Assembly: GCA_021732995.1 (NCBI GenBank)
Contig: JAKFWA010000004.1
Span: 1-64,000, forward strand
Source of the DNA: Planctomycetaceae bacterium
Lineage (GTDB): Bacteria; Planctomycetota; Planctomycetia; Planctomycetales; Planctomycetaceae
DNA length: 64,000 nucleotides
Direction of reading: 5' to 3'
In this document: positions 47,877 through 57,365 of the stretch, in pieces
Layout: every line of letters starts with the position of its first letter
Position numbering within the stretch: position 1 is the stretch's first letter
The notes under the pieces: generated by a model
Seen by the model: the letters and a program-made list of their open reading frames with translations, nothing else
What the model was told of the DNA's origin: nothing
Database searches by the model: none
Position numbers and translations under genes: made by a program

Positions 47877-49682
47877 TTACATCGCAACCATCTGCAAGTG
47901 CTCGACAATTGGCCCCAGGGCCAACGCCGGCACAAACGTCAGCGCTCCCACCAGTACCACGGCACCTACAAGCAGCACGACGAACAAAGCGTTGTGCGTA
48001 GGCAGGGTTCCTGCACCCGGCGGCGTGTACTTTTTGCGAGCCAGAGAGCCGGCAATCGCCAGCACCGGAATGAGCAACCAATATCGCGAGAGCCACATCG
48101 CGATGCCAAGGGCCGAATTATAGAACGGTTCGTTCGCTGTCAGCCCGGCGAACGCACTGCCGTTGTTATTTCCTGCGGATGTAAATGCATACAGAACCTC
48201 GGAGTAACCGTGAGCACCCGAATTGTTAAGATTTCCCTTGACCTCTTCGCCGGCCATGTACGTCAACCCTGGTCCGACGATAGCAATAGCGGTTCCAATA
48301 AGCACAACCACTGGCGGAATCAGGATCACCAGCGATGCCATTTTCATCTCGAAGGCTTCGATCTTCTTGCCGAGATACTCCGGCGTGCGACCGACCATGA
48401 GCCCGGCGATGAATACTGCCACAATGGCGAACATCAGCATTCCGTAGAGCCCAGAGCCGACACCGCCGAACACAACTTCACCGAGTTGCATCAACCACAT
48501 CGGCACCAAACCACCTAAAGGCGTGTAGGAGTCGTGCATTGAATTGACGCTTCCATTCGAAGCGGCGGTCGTGGCTGCAGCCCAGATACCCGAATTCACT
48601 ATGCCGAAGCGGACCTCTTTGCCCTCCATGTTGCCACCTGACTGAGTATCACTTGCAATCTGATCGGCTCCCAGCTGAGTAAAAGCAGGAACTCCAGATT
48701 GCTCGGCTGCTACCACGCCGATCATGAGCGGTATAAAGATCACTAACATGGCAGCGAGGATCGCCCAGCCTTGCCGGCGGTCACCCACCATATCTCCGAA
48801 TGTCCAGCACAACGCCGCCGGGATGATCAGAATCGCCAGAACTTCTAACAAGTTCGACAGTGGCGTCGGATTCTCGTAAGGATGAGCTGAGTTGACATTG
48901 AAGTAGCCACCGCCGTTAGTACCCAATTGTTTGATAGCGACTTGCGATGCAACTGGCCCCATGGGCAATTGCTGCTCCGTCACCGTCTTCTTCTGCGTAA
49001 CGATGTTGCCGTCGGCTCCGGTCGAAGGCTCATCGAACGTAGCCGATTGAACCAACTCCGCTGAACGGTAAGGCTTGAAATTCTGCACGACACCCTGGGA
49101 AACCAATCCCAGAGCCAGCACCGCAGAGAGCGGCAACAGGACATAGATCGTTGACCGGGTCAGATCGACCCAGCAGTTGCCGATCGTATCCGAGCAGCGG
49201 CGTGTCAGTCCGCGAATCAATGCGACCAGCACAGCGATTCCAGTGGCCGCCGAGACAAAGTTCTGTACCGACAGCGCGAGCATCTGCGACAGATAGCTCA
49301 TCGTGGCCTCACCACCGTAGCCCTGCCAGTTCGTATTCGTGGCAAAGCTCACAGCAGTATTAAACGCCGAATCCGGTGAGTTGGCCGGAAACGCTTGCGG
49401 ATTCAGCGGCAGCATGTGCTGCAACCTCAGTATCGCGTAGACCGCCGCAAAGCCGACTACGTTGAAGAGCATCGCGGCAACAGCGTATTTCTTCCATGAC
49501 ATTTCGCTATCCGGACGCACTCCCGCGATGCGCAGGAGAACGTTCTCCAGCGGGCTGAGGATTCGATCCAGACCACACGGTTGACCTTGAAAGACTCGCG
49601 ACATGTACCAGCCCAAGGGCTTTACACACGCTACGAGCACGCCCGAAAATACAATCAGTTGAATCCAACTTTGAGCGTTCAT
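47877..49682 (-). CDS. kdpA: Potassium-transporting ATPase, A (channel) subunit
   Basis: A polytopic membrane protein of 601 aa with the four selectivity-filter-like loops of KdpA (for example SFATNTNWQGYGGE, NGGGYFNVNSAHPYENP, FTSAGNNNGSAFAGL) and the start MNAQSWIQLIVFSG. An in-frame ATG at 49691 would add three residues, but the one at 49682 overlaps the kdpF stop as ATGA and has GGAG upstream. It binds and admits potassium. Confidence 0.97.
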   Translation of the reverse strand: MNAQSWIQLIVFSGVLVACVKPLGWYMSRVFQGQPCGLDRILSPLENVLLRIAGVRPDSEMSWKKYAVAAMLFNVVGFAAVYAILRLQHMLPLNPQAFPANSPDSAFNTAVSFATNTNWQGYGGEATMSYLSQMLALSVQNFVSAATGIAVLVALIRGLTRRCSDTIGNCWVDLTRSTIYVLLPLSAVLALGLVSQGVVQNFKPYRSAELVQSATFDEPSTGADGNIVTQKKTVTEQQLPMGPVASQVAIKQLGTNGGGYFNVNSAHPYENPTPLSNLLEVLAILIIPAALCWTFGDMVGDRRQGWAILAAMLVIFIPLMIGVVAAEQSGVPAFTQLGADQIASDTQSGGNMEGKEVRFGIVNSGIWAAATTAASNGSVNSMHDSYTPLGGLVPMWLMQLGEVVFGGVGSGLYGMLMFAIVAVFIAGLMVGRTPEYLGKKIEAFEMKMASLVILIPPVVVLIGTAIAIVGPGLTYMAGEEVKGNLNNSGAHGYSEVLYAFTSAGNNNGSAFAGLTANEPFYNSALGIAMWLSRYWLLIPVLAIAGSLARKKYTPPGAGTLPTHNALFVVLLVGAVVLVGALTFVPALALGPIVEHLQMVAM

Positions 49683-49771
49683 GCGAACCACTCCGGTTTC
49701 AGTAAGGCAACGGTCAAATAACCAAGCAGGCCAATCGAGGCCACCAACGCAAATATTTCAGGTCCGTTCAT
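49679..49771 (-). CDS. kdpF: Potassium-transporting ATPase, small F subunit
   Basis: A 30-residue single-span peptide (MNGPEIFALVASIGLLGYLT, ending KPEWF). It matches KdpF, a lipid-like stabiliser of the KdpABC complex, in length, hydrophobicity and the late LLKPEWF. Its start overlaps the upstream micro-ORF (ATGA) and its stop overlaps kdpA (ATGA). An in-frame upstream extension to 49867 exists but the ATG at 49771 fits the family. Confidence 0.88.
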   Translation of the reverse strand: MNGPEIFALVASIGLLGYLTVALLKPEWFA

Positions 49772-49842
49772 CTCGCACCCCCGCGTATGGAGCCCAACAA
49801 GCCGATTGCGATCAGCAATCCTACGATGGCAAGCCAGCTCAT
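49768..49842 (-). CDS. Micro-ORF, 24-residue single-span peptide upstream of kdpF
   Basis: Twenty-four codons: MSWLAIVGLLIAIGLLGSIR followed by Gly-Gly-Ala-Arg and TGA. One hydrophobic helix then a basic end. Its stop overlaps the kdpF start by four bases and its start overlaps the previous micro-ORF's stop by four. AGGAGGTGG just upstream is a strong ribosome-binding site. The product could be another small subunit of the Kdp complex or only a coupling device. Confidence 0.6.
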   Translation of the reverse strand: MSWLAIVGLLIAIGLLGSIRGGAR

Positions 49843-49937
49843 CGTCCACCTCCTCGGAGCCGTTCACACAGCTCGATCAATCCCCAGGTCACTACGCTTA
49901 GCCCGGCAGCGACGCCAAGCACCATTAAATCGGACAT
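49839..49937 (-). CDS. Micro-ORF, 32-residue single-span peptide, first of the kdp operon
   Basis: Thirty-two codons: MSDLMVLGVAAGLSVVTWGL, then IELCERLRGGGR and TGA. It is a hydrophobic helix followed by a charged tail; the (T/S)WGL..LCERL tail resembles small proteins I recall ahead of kdpF in other phyla. The stop overlaps the next micro-ORF as ATGA. GGAGAGG lies upstream of the ATG. Its position as the first gene and the unbroken chain of overlaps make chance unlikely. Confidence 0.65.
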   Translation of the reverse strand: MSDLMVLGVAAGLSVVTWGLIELCERLRGGGR

Positions 49938-50445
49938 TTAGCCTCTCCAATTTCTGTTCGACACGTGAAGACGTATGCTCCGTGTCGGCGTCTAGAATGA
50001 TACTCCGCGCCGGTCTCAAGATGCGGCTAAGACCCCTGACGACCGCGCTAAAAAAGTATTAACGCCAGCCTGAACGGCCTGCAGAAGATGACTGCGCAGA
50101 CGGGTCTGCTGCCCAGTACGGCGAGGAGATTAAGTCTCAACTCGCTCAGTCGATGGCGGTGGTACGATGAAGCAACGGCGTATTGGCGAGTCTCTCACCA
50201 ACCAATAGGCTCGCTGCGTCAGCCAGTTCGACCATTTGAAGTAGTTCCGGCTCGTTGACTGGCGAGCCGCTTAGAATGAAGTGGCGTGCGGGGCAGAGTC
50301 CTCGACTGCGAAGTAGCACGCGCAGTTTCAAGCCAGGGCGCACTCACAGCCGTTCCGAGCCAGTAAAAAGCCGTGGGGGTGCTTGCCCACTGCGCAAGGA
50401 CCCCCACGTAAAGCTCGGCGATGCGTCGGCCCCATCACCGAACGC
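49938..50445. other. Region between the kdp operon start and the peroxidase gene end
   Basis: Both flanking genes point left, so this holds the peroxidase terminator (50362-50408) and the kdp promoter. No KdpE site could be picked out by eye and no gene is visible. Confidence 0.5.
50362..50408 (-). terminator. Intrinsic terminator of the cytochrome c peroxidase gene
   Basis: On the minus strand, CGTGGGGGTCCTTGC pairs with GCAAGCACCCCCACG (one mismatch) around an 8-base loop and is followed by GCTTTTTA. It lies 38 bases beyond the peroxidase stop codon. Confidence 0.8.
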
Positions 50446-51699
50446 TTACTCTGGCAGACGTCCCTGCTCAACCTTGGGCATTCCGCCTGTGCAAGCCTTC
50501 ATGAAGGCGACCAAATCGGCCTTCTGCTGAGCAGTGAGATTCAGTTTCTTTACTTTGTCGCTCAGACCTTTGTTGAGAGTACCGCCTTTGTTGTAGTGCT
50601 CGACGACTTCTTCCAGCGTCTTCAGGCTGCCGTCGTGCATGTATGGCGCGGATGACTCGACGTTACGAACTGTTGGAGTCTTGAACGCACCCCAATCTTT
50701 GGGATCTTTGGTGATGGCGAAGCGGCCCAGATCGGGGTTCTTTGCATCCATGCCAATGCCAAGGTTGTGATACTTCTCGTCTGCCAGGTTTGCTCCCACA
50801 TGACACGCCGCGCAGTTGACCTCGGTGCTGAAGAACAGCTTCTGGCCACGCAGGGCGCTTTCCGACATAGGCTGAGCTGCTGCGCCTTTCTTCACCGCTT
50901 CATACCGAGCGTACGTTTCAGGGCTATCTTCCTTGAGTTCGGCGAGGTCTTCTTCAGACAGCTTGGAGAAACCAGCCAGTGCTTCCGAGTAGTCATACGC
51001 GGCCGGACCACTGACCAACACTCGCTCGAATGCAGCGATGGCCTTACCAACATTCTCAATGTTGACGGGCTTGTCTCCGCCGAAAACTGCCTTGAACTGC
51101 AGTTCGTAGCCCGGAATGCCCTTGAGAGTCTTCACGGCGTTGTCGTGCGTGTTACCCATCTCAATGGGATTAGCGATCGGTCCGATAGCCTGATCTTCCA
51201 GCGACTTCGCGCGACCGTCCCAGAACTGAGCCGCCGACAGAATGCGGTTGTAGCTCACGGGCGAATTGCGACCGCCTTCCTGACCGTTGATGCCAACTCC
51301 AAACTGCGTCTGCTTGCCGTAGCCCTCATCGGGATGATGGCACGACGCGCAACTGACGCTGTTATCCGCCGAAAGTCGCGTGTCAAAATACAGTTGGCGC
51401 CCCAACTCGATCTTCGCGCGGGTGAGCGGGTTCTCTTTAAGACCTTGAACCTGCTGGGCTCCGGCGTTCAAGCCGAGAGGCAGTTCTGGTTCAAGCACTC
51501 GATGATTAGCCGGATTAGCCAACCATTTCTTGACTTCGTCGGCTTTCAACGGTCCCTTGCCCGGAATACCGGCGGTGAGTTCCGGCGTGCCGAGCTTAAT
51601 TCGTTCCGGGGTCGGCTCATCGGCGGAAGCAAAAGAGCCGGCCCCGACGACCAAGCTGCACGCCATCAACCACTTTGCTGTCCATTGAGTTCGTCGCAC
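50446..51699 (-). CDS. Di-haem cytochrome c peroxidase, periplasmic
   Basis: The protein (417 aa) starts with a Sec signal peptide (AKWLMACSLVVGAGSFASA). Two CXXCH haem sites are visible: SCASCHHPDEGYGKQ, following the conserved LGRQLYFDTRLSADNSVSC, and NCAACHVGANL. The C-terminal part has FKTPTVRNVESSAPYMHDGS, typical of the MauG/CcpA peroxidase family. It reduces hydrogen peroxide with electrons from small cytochromes. The gene is divergent from an OxyR-like regulator 114 bases away, a context that fits peroxide defence. A related function such as MauG-like maturation cannot be excluded. Confidence 0.94.
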   Translation of the reverse strand: MRRTQWTAKWLMACSLVVGAGSFASADEPTPERIKLGTPELTAGIPGKGPLKADEVKKWLANPANHRVLEPELPLGLNAGAQQVQGLKENPLTRAKIELGRQLYFDTRLSADNSVSCASCHHPDEGYGKQTQFGVGINGQEGGRNSPVSYNRILSAAQFWDGRAKSLEDQAIGPIANPIEMGNTHDNAVKTLKGIPGYELQFKAVFGGDKPVNIENVGKAIAAFERVLVSGPAAYDYSEALAGFSKLSEEDLAELKEDSPETYARYEAVKKGAAAQPMSESALRGQKLFFSTEVNCAACHVGANLADEKYHNLGIGMDAKNPDLGRFAITKDPKDWGAFKTPTVRNVESSAPYMHDGSLKTLEEVVEHYNKGGTLNKGLSDKVKKLNLTAQQKADLVAFMKACTGGMPKVEQGRLPE

Positions 51700-51813
51700 G
51701 GAAAATCTCCTGATCGAGAGTCGTTTGCAGAAGTGTCATTCGTGGCGAGATCCTATTCGGGAAGCTCGAATGGACAACGGGCGATCTCCTTATAGATTCG
51801 ATAGGCAACGCTT
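51700..51813. promoter_or_regulatory. Divergent promoter region with a possible OxyR-type operator
   Basis: The 114 bases separate the peroxidase and regulator starts. CCTATTCG at 51752-51759 and CGATAGG at 51799-51805 form an imperfect inverted pair; the right one is within TATAGATTCGATAGG, recalling the ATAG/CTAT half-sites of OxyR. Placement close to both starts would suit dual regulation. Confidence 0.4.
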
Positions 51814-52713
51814 ATGGAACTGTTCCAACTGCGATACTTCTTGAAGGTCGTTGAGCACTCCAACTTCACTCGGGCCGCAGAGTCGTGCAGCGTTTCGCAG
51901 CCCGCGCTCAGCCAGGCGATTCAGAAGCTGGAGGACGAACTGCGGCAGCCGCTGTTTGAACGTTCCGGACGGCAGGTGTCGCTGTCCGACGCTGGCCGGT
52001 TGCTGCTGCCGAAAGCCCAGCAGATCGTGCGGCTGGCGGAAGAAGCGCGGGCCGCGATCACAGACGACGGCAAAACGGGCTGCCTGCGAATCGCGGCGAT
52101 CCCGACGGTAGCGCCCTACCTGGTGCCAGAACTGGTGCAGAGCTTCTCGCAGAAGCTGCCCGAAGTGCGATTGGATGTGCAGGAAGAAGTCACCGATCAG
52201 GCACTCAAACGCTGCCGCGCGGGCGATGTCGACGTCGTCCTGCTGGCCCTGCCGGTAACCACCACGGACCTCGACGTCGAACCGCTGATGGAAGAGGAAC
52301 TCAGTCTTGTCCTGCCAGTCGATCACCCATTGGCGCAAGCCGATCAGATTCGCATCGCCGACCTGGAGCCGTACCCGTTCGTGCTGCTTGATGAAGCTCA
52401 CTGCCTGTCTGGAGACATCCTCGGCTTCTGCAAGCGCAATCGCGTTCAGCCGCTCACCACCGGCCGATCGAATCAGCTCATCACCGTGCTGGAGTTAGTC
52501 TCCGCCGGCTTCGGTATTTCACTGATTCCCAACATGGCGCGCGACTTCCACCAAAGCCCGCGCCGAGTCTACCGCTCCCTCGCCGGCGACCGCCCCACGC
52601 GCCGCATTGCGATGTGCTCCAATTCCTACCGCTTCCAAAGCCGCATCCAGAAGGCATTCCTCGAACACGTTCGAGTGACCCTGCTGAACCATCCGAACCG
52701 GAATGCAAAGTAG
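51814..52713 (+). CDS. LysR-family regulator, OxyR-like
   Basis: The N-terminal helix-turn-helix is plain in MELFQLRYFLKVVEHSNFTR and AAESCSVSQPALSQAIQKLE. The effector domain contains DEAHCLSGDILGFC: two cysteines with eight residues between, the spacing of the peroxide-sensing C199/C208 pair of OxyR (GHCLRDQALGFC). At 299 aa it has the normal length. Its divergent position from cytochrome c peroxidase supports peroxide control. In reduced and oxidised forms OxyR binds different half-site arrangements; a candidate operator lies in the shared promoter region. The gene is convergent with the methyltransferase gene downstream. Confidence 0.88.
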   Translation: MELFQLRYFLKVVEHSNFTRAAESCSVSQPALSQAIQKLEDELRQPLFERSGRQVSLSDAGRLLLPKAQQIVRLAEEARAAITDDGKTGCLRIAAIPTVAPYLVPELVQSFSQKLPEVRLDVQEEVTDQALKRCRAGDVDVVLLALPVTTTDLDVEPLMEEELSLVLPVDHPLAQADQIRIADLEPYPFVLLDEAHCLSGDILGFCKRNRVQPLTTGRSNQLITVLELVSAGFGISLIPNMARDFHQSPRRVYRSLAGDRPTRRIAMCSNSYRFQSRIQKAFLEHVRVTLLNHPNRNAK

Positions 52714-52748
52714 GGCGGACAGGATGTTCGGCCTACGGCAGAACCTCA

Positions 52749-54116
52749 TCAGAGTACGCGCACCCAGAACGCCTTGAGGTATTCAGTCTCCGGGCAATTG
52801 CCGCCGATAGGATGATCGGGGCCGGCGCCCGTGCGATCGAGAATTTGCATCTCACGGGCAGCATTGCGGGGTCGTGCTTCAGGATCGTCCGTAGGTAGTG
52901 GACCTCCAGCCTGTCGGGCGGCGGAGCAGACCATGCTCTGCAGTTCCTCACCGGGCAGCAGTCCGGCACAGGTGCACGTCAGCAGTAAGCCGCCGGGCGC
53001 GACGAGTTGCATGGCCAGCCGATTGAGATCCAGGTGCTTGCGGCGGCCATCTTCCAGTTCTTCGCGAGAACGGATCAGTTTCGGCGGATCGAGCACGACG
53101 ACATCGTAGCGCCGACCGTTCTTGTACATGTCGCGCATGTATGGGAAGACGTCCGACTGCACGAAGTTCACTTTGACCTGATTGAGTTTGGCATTCTCGC
53201 GGGCCAGCTTGAGCGGCTCTTCGTCCAGTTCGACTCCAGTAACTTCGGCAGCTTGCCCCAGCTTCTTCGCCTGCACCGCGAATCCGCCGGTGTAGCAGCA
53301 TAGATCCAGCACGGATTTACCGGCGCAGAACTGAGCGAGTTTCAGGCGGTTCTCTCGCTGATCGCAGAAGAAGCCCGTCTTGTGGCCGCCGTCGAAGCGG
53401 ACCTTGAAACGGGTGCCGTACTCCTGCACGGTTATGCCGCTCGGACATTGAGGCGACTGCAAGCCGGGTGCGCCGAAGCCCTCCTGCTCCTCTGAGTAGG
53501 GACTCGTGCGGATGATGTAGTGCGGCGCGCCAGTCAGTTCGCACAGGAGTTTCACGGCAGCTTCCGCTCGCTGGTACATGCCGAGCGAGAACGCCTCAAC
53601 CGATAACACATCGCCGTAGCGATCGATGACCAGACCGGGGAACCCGTCCGACTCGCCGTGCACGACGCGGTAGGTGTCAGCAACGTCGTTGAGCCTCAAG
53701 GTCTCGGTGCGCAGTTTCCAAGCCTGAACCAGACGCTCGCGCCAGAAGGCAGCGTCCGGCAGGCGGTCACCGTAGGAAATCATGCGGACGGCGATCTCGG
53801 ACACAGGGTTGTACACCCCGTAGCCCAAACGACTGCCATCCGGAAGGTTCACGGCCACCAGATCGCCCGGCGTGATCTGCTCCGCCGGTGTCTGAATCCG
53901 CTTACGAAAGAGATTTGGATGCAGCGTTGAGGTTCTCAGCACGACAACCGGCAGCGCAGCCGCTGGCCGGTCGTTGTCGAGCCCTCGCTGACTCAGGTCC
54001 ATTCGCTGCGGAGCAAAGCGCGGAGCCGGACGATCCCGATCGGGCCTCTTGAAACTGGAACCCGAACCTGGCCCCTGACCAGAACCAAAATTCTTTGAAC
54101 GCGGAAAACGGGACAT
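52749..54116 (-). CDS. RlmI-family 23S rRNA (cytosine-C5) methyltransferase
   Basis: The product (455 aa) combines a disordered basic N-terminus (about 55 residues rich in Arg, Pro and Ser), a PUA-like RNA-binding domain (ITPGDLVAVNLPDGSRLGYG), the family segment VVHGESDGFPGLVIDRYGDV, a HKTGFFCDQREN motif and a Rossmann SAM domain with VLDLCCYTGGFAVQA and VVLDPPKLIRS. This matches RlmI/YccW-type enzymes that modify 23S rRNA. The usual late SCS motif is TCTCAG here. The N-terminal extension is longer than in E. coli RlmI. It may act on a different site. Confidence 0.88.
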   Translation of the reverse strand: MSRFPRSKNFGSGQGPGSGSSFKRPDRDRPAPRFAPQRMDLSQRGLDNDRPAAALPVVVLRTSTLHPNLFRKRIQTPAEQITPGDLVAVNLPDGSRLGYGVYNPVSEIAVRMISYGDRLPDAAFWRERLVQAWKLRTETLRLNDVADTYRVVHGESDGFPGLVIDRYGDVLSVEAFSLGMYQRAEAAVKLLCELTGAPHYIIRTSPYSEEQEGFGAPGLQSPQCPSGITVQEYGTRFKVRFDGGHKTGFFCDQRENRLKLAQFCAGKSVLDLCCYTGGFAVQAKKLGQAAEVTGVELDEEPLKLARENAKLNQVKVNFVQSDVFPYMRDMYKNGRRYDVVVLDPPKLIRSREELEDGRRKHLDLNRLAMQLVAPGGLLLTCTCAGLLPGEELQSMVCSAARQAGGPLPTDDPEARPRNAAREMQILDRTGAGPDHPIGGNCPETEYLKAFWVRVL

Positions 54117-54216
54117 GCAGACAGAACCTCAAGGAGTAGCGAAGCCAATTCACCGCGTGTTGTAAGGCAGATCGCCCGCCGCGTCCCGTCCGGCGACGAT
54201 CTGCCGTTAGCCACTG

Positions 54217-55536
54217 CTAGACGTTCTTAGGTACGCCCCAGTGTCCCGTCCGGTACTGCCGCCGTACCAATTTGGCCGCGGCATCGTGATTGGTGATCTG
54301 CTCAGTCTGCGGCTCGAAGTCCAACGCAACTCCAGTGCGGGCCGCGATGTTCGACAAATGCACGACCGTCGCCGCCAGATGGCCGACCATCGCCGACGCG
54401 TGCGGCTGAGTTCCCTTGCCACGCACGCAGTCCAGAAAGTTCGTGTGATGTGCGACGAGGTCAACGCTGCCGGTTTTCTCAGCGATCAGCTTGTTGCGCG
54501 GGCCATACAGCTTCCAGCCGACCGTATGCCCCATGATCAATACGCCCTTGGTACCGTAGAACGCGGCACCGTTCTCATAGCCTTCCTGCACGTACGGCGA
54601 CCAGATGCGTTGTTCGAAGATGAACTGCTTCTTGAGGCCCGTCTTCGCGTCAGCGGCGTATTCGCAAACGGAATACTGAGTGTCCGGAAACTGCTGGTCG
54701 TCATCGAAGAACAGCTTCGAGCCAAAGCAGGTGACCCGAGACGGATGCGAGTTGACTCCCAACCCCCACAAGGCAACGTCGATGTCATGCACGCCATCGT
54801 TGCCGATGTCTCCACATCCGAAGTCATACCACCACCGCCAGATACCCGGCAGCATGTTGGGACGATACGGCACCACCGGCGCTGGACCGAGCCACGTGTC
54901 GTAATCCAGATTCGCGGGCGGAGTTCCCGGCTGACTCTTGCCGATGTTGCCGCGCAACTGACTGTTCCACGCCTTGGAGACCAGCACATTGCCGATCTCG
55001 CCACTCAGCACACGTTCAATGCCCTCGCGGATCATGCCGGTGCTGCGACTTTGCGTACCAACTTGAACGACCTTGCCGGTGCGCTTTGCGGCGTCGACCA
55101 ACAGACGTCCCTCAAGAATGTTATGCGAGCACGGCTTTTCGACATACACGTGCTTGCCGGCTTCCAGAGCCAGCAGCGCCGCCGGAGTGTGCCAGTGATC
55201 GGGAGTGGCAATCCACACGGCGACCACTTTGGGATCAGCGAGTACCTCTCGCAGATCCTTCGTCTTGCGCGGAGTCTTGCCGCCAGCTTTGGCAATGGTG
55301 TCAGCAGCGTTGGCCAGTCGCTGCTCGTCCACGTCGCAAACCCACGCGACATCCACATCCGTCCGGGCAGCCAAATTGCGAACGTGATTCATCCCCATGC
55401 CACCGGTGCCGATGACCGCCACGATTGTCTTGTCGGTGGCCGCGTCCGCCGCCAGGGCCGTGCTGGCTGAAACAGCGATCGCCGTTGCGCTGGCCGCTTG
55501 CAGAAAGTTTCGCCGAGTGCTGAGTGATTCTTCCAT
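54217..55536 (-). CDS. Tat-exported Gfo/Idh/MocA-family oxidoreductase
   Basis: A 439-residue protein beginning MEESLSTRRNFLQAASATAI, a twin-arginine signal ending ALA, followed by an NAD(P)-binding Rossmann fold (VAVIGTGGMGMNHVRNLA), the family's EKPCSHN motif with the catalytic lysine, and a C-terminal beta-sheet domain (RWWYDFGCGDIGNDGVHDID). Planctomycetes have many such exported dehydrogenases, probably for sugars or inositols. The start at 55536 has GGAGG seven bases upstream; the frame's earlier start at 55590 lacks the signal-like N-terminus. Substrate unknown. Confidence 0.92.
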   Translation of the reverse strand: MEESLSTRRNFLQAASATAIAVSASTALAADAATDKTIVAVIGTGGMGMNHVRNLAARTDVDVAWVCDVDEQRLANAADTIAKAGGKTPRKTKDLREVLADPKVVAVWIATPDHWHTPAALLALEAGKHVYVEKPCSHNILEGRLLVDAAKRTGKVVQVGTQSRSTGMIREGIERVLSGEIGNVLVSKAWNSQLRGNIGKSQPGTPPANLDYDTWLGPAPVVPYRPNMLPGIWRWWYDFGCGDIGNDGVHDIDVALWGLGVNSHPSRVTCFGSKLFFDDDQQFPDTQYSVCEYAADAKTGLKKQFIFEQRIWSPYVQEGYENGAAFYGTKGVLIMGHTVGWKLYGPRNKLIAEKTGSVDLVAHHTNFLDCVRGKGTQPHASAMVGHLAATVVHLSNIAARTGVALDFEPQTEQITNHDAAAKLVRRQYRTGHWGVPKNV

Positions 55537-55759
55537 CACAACCTCCAAAGGATGTTGAGAAAACGCAACAACGGAGCCAGACCCGCACATCTTGAGATCT
55601 CACTCGCAGGTCCGCTGAATTTCGACCTCAACACCAAACAGACATTGTGACGGGCAGGCCGCCGTTCGTAGAAAGAGGTGCGAAGTCAGCAGGTTTCACT
55701 ACTGCAACAACAGACAACATCATCACCGTCGAAATTCCGCAACTCAGCGAGGCAACATT

Positions 55760-56005
55760 ATGCAGAACACCCGGCTCCAGATTCTGACTGCATTGTGCGG
55801 AGGCCTCGTTGCGATGGCCACGGTGATGAGCGATATCGGCACATCAACACCCGCAGATCAGACCGTAGCGGCTCGACCTCACCTGCGGCAGCGCACCGAT
55901 CGCTTTTTCGATCGAGCGATTCGGACCAATCGAGACACTCAGTCTGCTCCATCGTCCAAGACTCCTGGCCCGTCGCCGAAGCCTGTTCCGTGTGTTTTGG
56001 GTTAA
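55760..56005 (+). CDS. Hypothetical small protein with hydrophobic N-terminus
   Basis: A short frame of 81 codons. The first 24 residues (MQNTRLQILTALCGGLVAMA) look like a signal peptide or membrane anchor; the rest is Arg/Pro/Ser-rich (RPHLRQRTDRFFDRAIR). GCGAGG lies upstream of the ATG. No family recognised, so either a small exported protein or a chance frame. Confidence 0.4.
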   Translation: MQNTRLQILTALCGGLVAMATVMSDIGTSTPADQTVAARPHLRQRTDRFFDRAIRTNRDTQSAPSSKTPGPSPKPVPCVLG

Positions 56006-56213
56006 TACGCCGCCTCGATTACGGTCTTAGTTTCAGGGGCGAGAGTGCCGGGATTGCGCTCCTGGCCTAGCCACAGAAGCGTTCGCCAATAAACTCCGTA
56101 TTGCACGCAGCAATCCGCCGAACAGTTCGCAGGCTTCCGTCACAGGGAAAGTCGCCGATGCCGGCATTCGTTGCGATCAGGATACGCATCGTACTCAGAA
56201 AGGGAGTTTGCGA

Positions 56214-57365
56214 GTGGAACCTCGAAACATTCAACGCAATAAGACGCGCGCGGTTCGGATTGGATCCATTCACATCGGCGGCGGAAACCCGGTAGCCGTG
56301 CAAAGCATGACGGCCACCAAAACGCAGGACGTGGATGCGACCGTGGGGCAGGTCAACGCCATTGCCGCAGCGGGAGCGGACGTCATCCGCATCGCGGTCG
56401 ATAGCCGTAAGGACGCCGAGGCTCTGAAGGAGATTCGCAAGCAGACGAAAGCCAACCTCTCGGTGGACTTGCAAGAGAACTACCGCATGGCCGAGATCGT
56501 GGCCCCGTATGTGGACAAGATCCGGTACAACCCCGGCCATCTGTACCACCACGAACGCGAAAAACCCTGGCAGGACAAAGTGCGTTTTATCGCTGACATC
56601 GCCGCCGCCAACGATTGTGCGGTGCGAGTCGGCGTGAACTGCGGTTCGGTAGATCCCGACAAAGTCGGCCTCTTCGACGAAGAAGACTCGATCTCGCCGA
56701 TGATCGCGAGTGCTGTCGAGCACTGCGAATTTCTGGATGGTTTAGGCTTCACTCGCTACTGCGTGTCCCTGAAGGACTCGGACCCCAGCAAGGTGATTGA
56801 GGTCAACCGCCGCTTTGCGACAGAGCGACCGGACGTACCGCTGCACCTGGGCGTCACCGAAGCCGGTATGCCGCCGGACGGAATCATCAAGACGCGCATC
56901 GCCTTTGAGCAGCTCATCAGCCGCGGCATCGGTGACACGATTCGAGTTTCCCTGACGGTGCCGAACGACCGCAAAGGCGAGGAGATCGTCGCCGGACGCC
57001 AGATTCTGGCCGACATCGCGGCCGGGCGAGTTCGCTCGGTGGTCGACTTTGGCCTGCCGACGTTGAACATCATCAGTTGCCCGAGTTGCTCGCGCGTTGA
57101 GAACGAAGCCTTCGTGGTTCTGGCTCAGCAGGTCAAAGAGATGACCGCCTACGCCAGAGACTACGCGATCACGATCGCTGTGATGGGTTGCCGCGTGAAC
57201 GGACCGGGCGAAACGGACGATGCGGACCTCGGTCTCTGGTGTGCTCCGAACTTCGTGAACTTGAAGCGCGGCAAGGAAGAATTAGGACAATTCCCCTACG
57301 AGGACATTCTGCCGAAGCTGAAGGCCGAACTCGACGCGATCATCGCTCGCAAGACGATGGCCTGA
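56214..57365 (+). CDS. ispG: 4-hydroxy-3-methylbut-2-en-1-yl diphosphate synthase
   Basis: IspG of 383 aa, penultimate enzyme of the MEP isoprenoid pathway, converting MEcPP to HMBPP. The TIM-barrel half carries [20 protein letters not shown], and the iron-sulfur half has [13 protein letters not shown] and [10 protein letters not shown], giving the three [4Fe-4S] cysteines. Length matches short bacterial IspG without the insert domain. The frame opens at TTG 56208, but GTG at 56214 is preferred because AAGGGAG sits seven bases upstream. A strong terminator follows. Confidence 0.97.
   Translation: MEPRNIQRNKTRAVRIGSIHIGGGNPVAVQSMTATKTQDVDATVGQVNAIAAAGADVIRIAVDSRKDAEALKEIRKQTKANLSVDLQENYRMAEIVAPYVDKIRYNPGHLYHHEREKPWQDKVRFIADIAAANDCAVRVGVNCGSVDPDKVGLFDEEDSISPMIASAVEHCEFLDGLGFTRYCVSLKDSDPSKVIEVNRRFATERPDVPLHLGVTEAGMPPDGIIKTRIAFEQLISRGIGDTIRVSLTVPNDRKGEEIVAGRQILADIAAGRVRSVVDFGLPTLNIISCPSCSRVENEAFVVLAQQVKEMTAYARDYAITIAVMGCRVNGPGETDDADLGLWCAPNFVNLKRGKEELGQFPYEDILPKLKAELDAIIARKTMA

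Noticed and set aside
54241-55470. 409-codon plus-strand frame opposite the Gfo/Idh/MocA gene
   Set aside because: Antisense shadow; the minus-strand product has a Tat signal, Rossmann motif and EKP motif.
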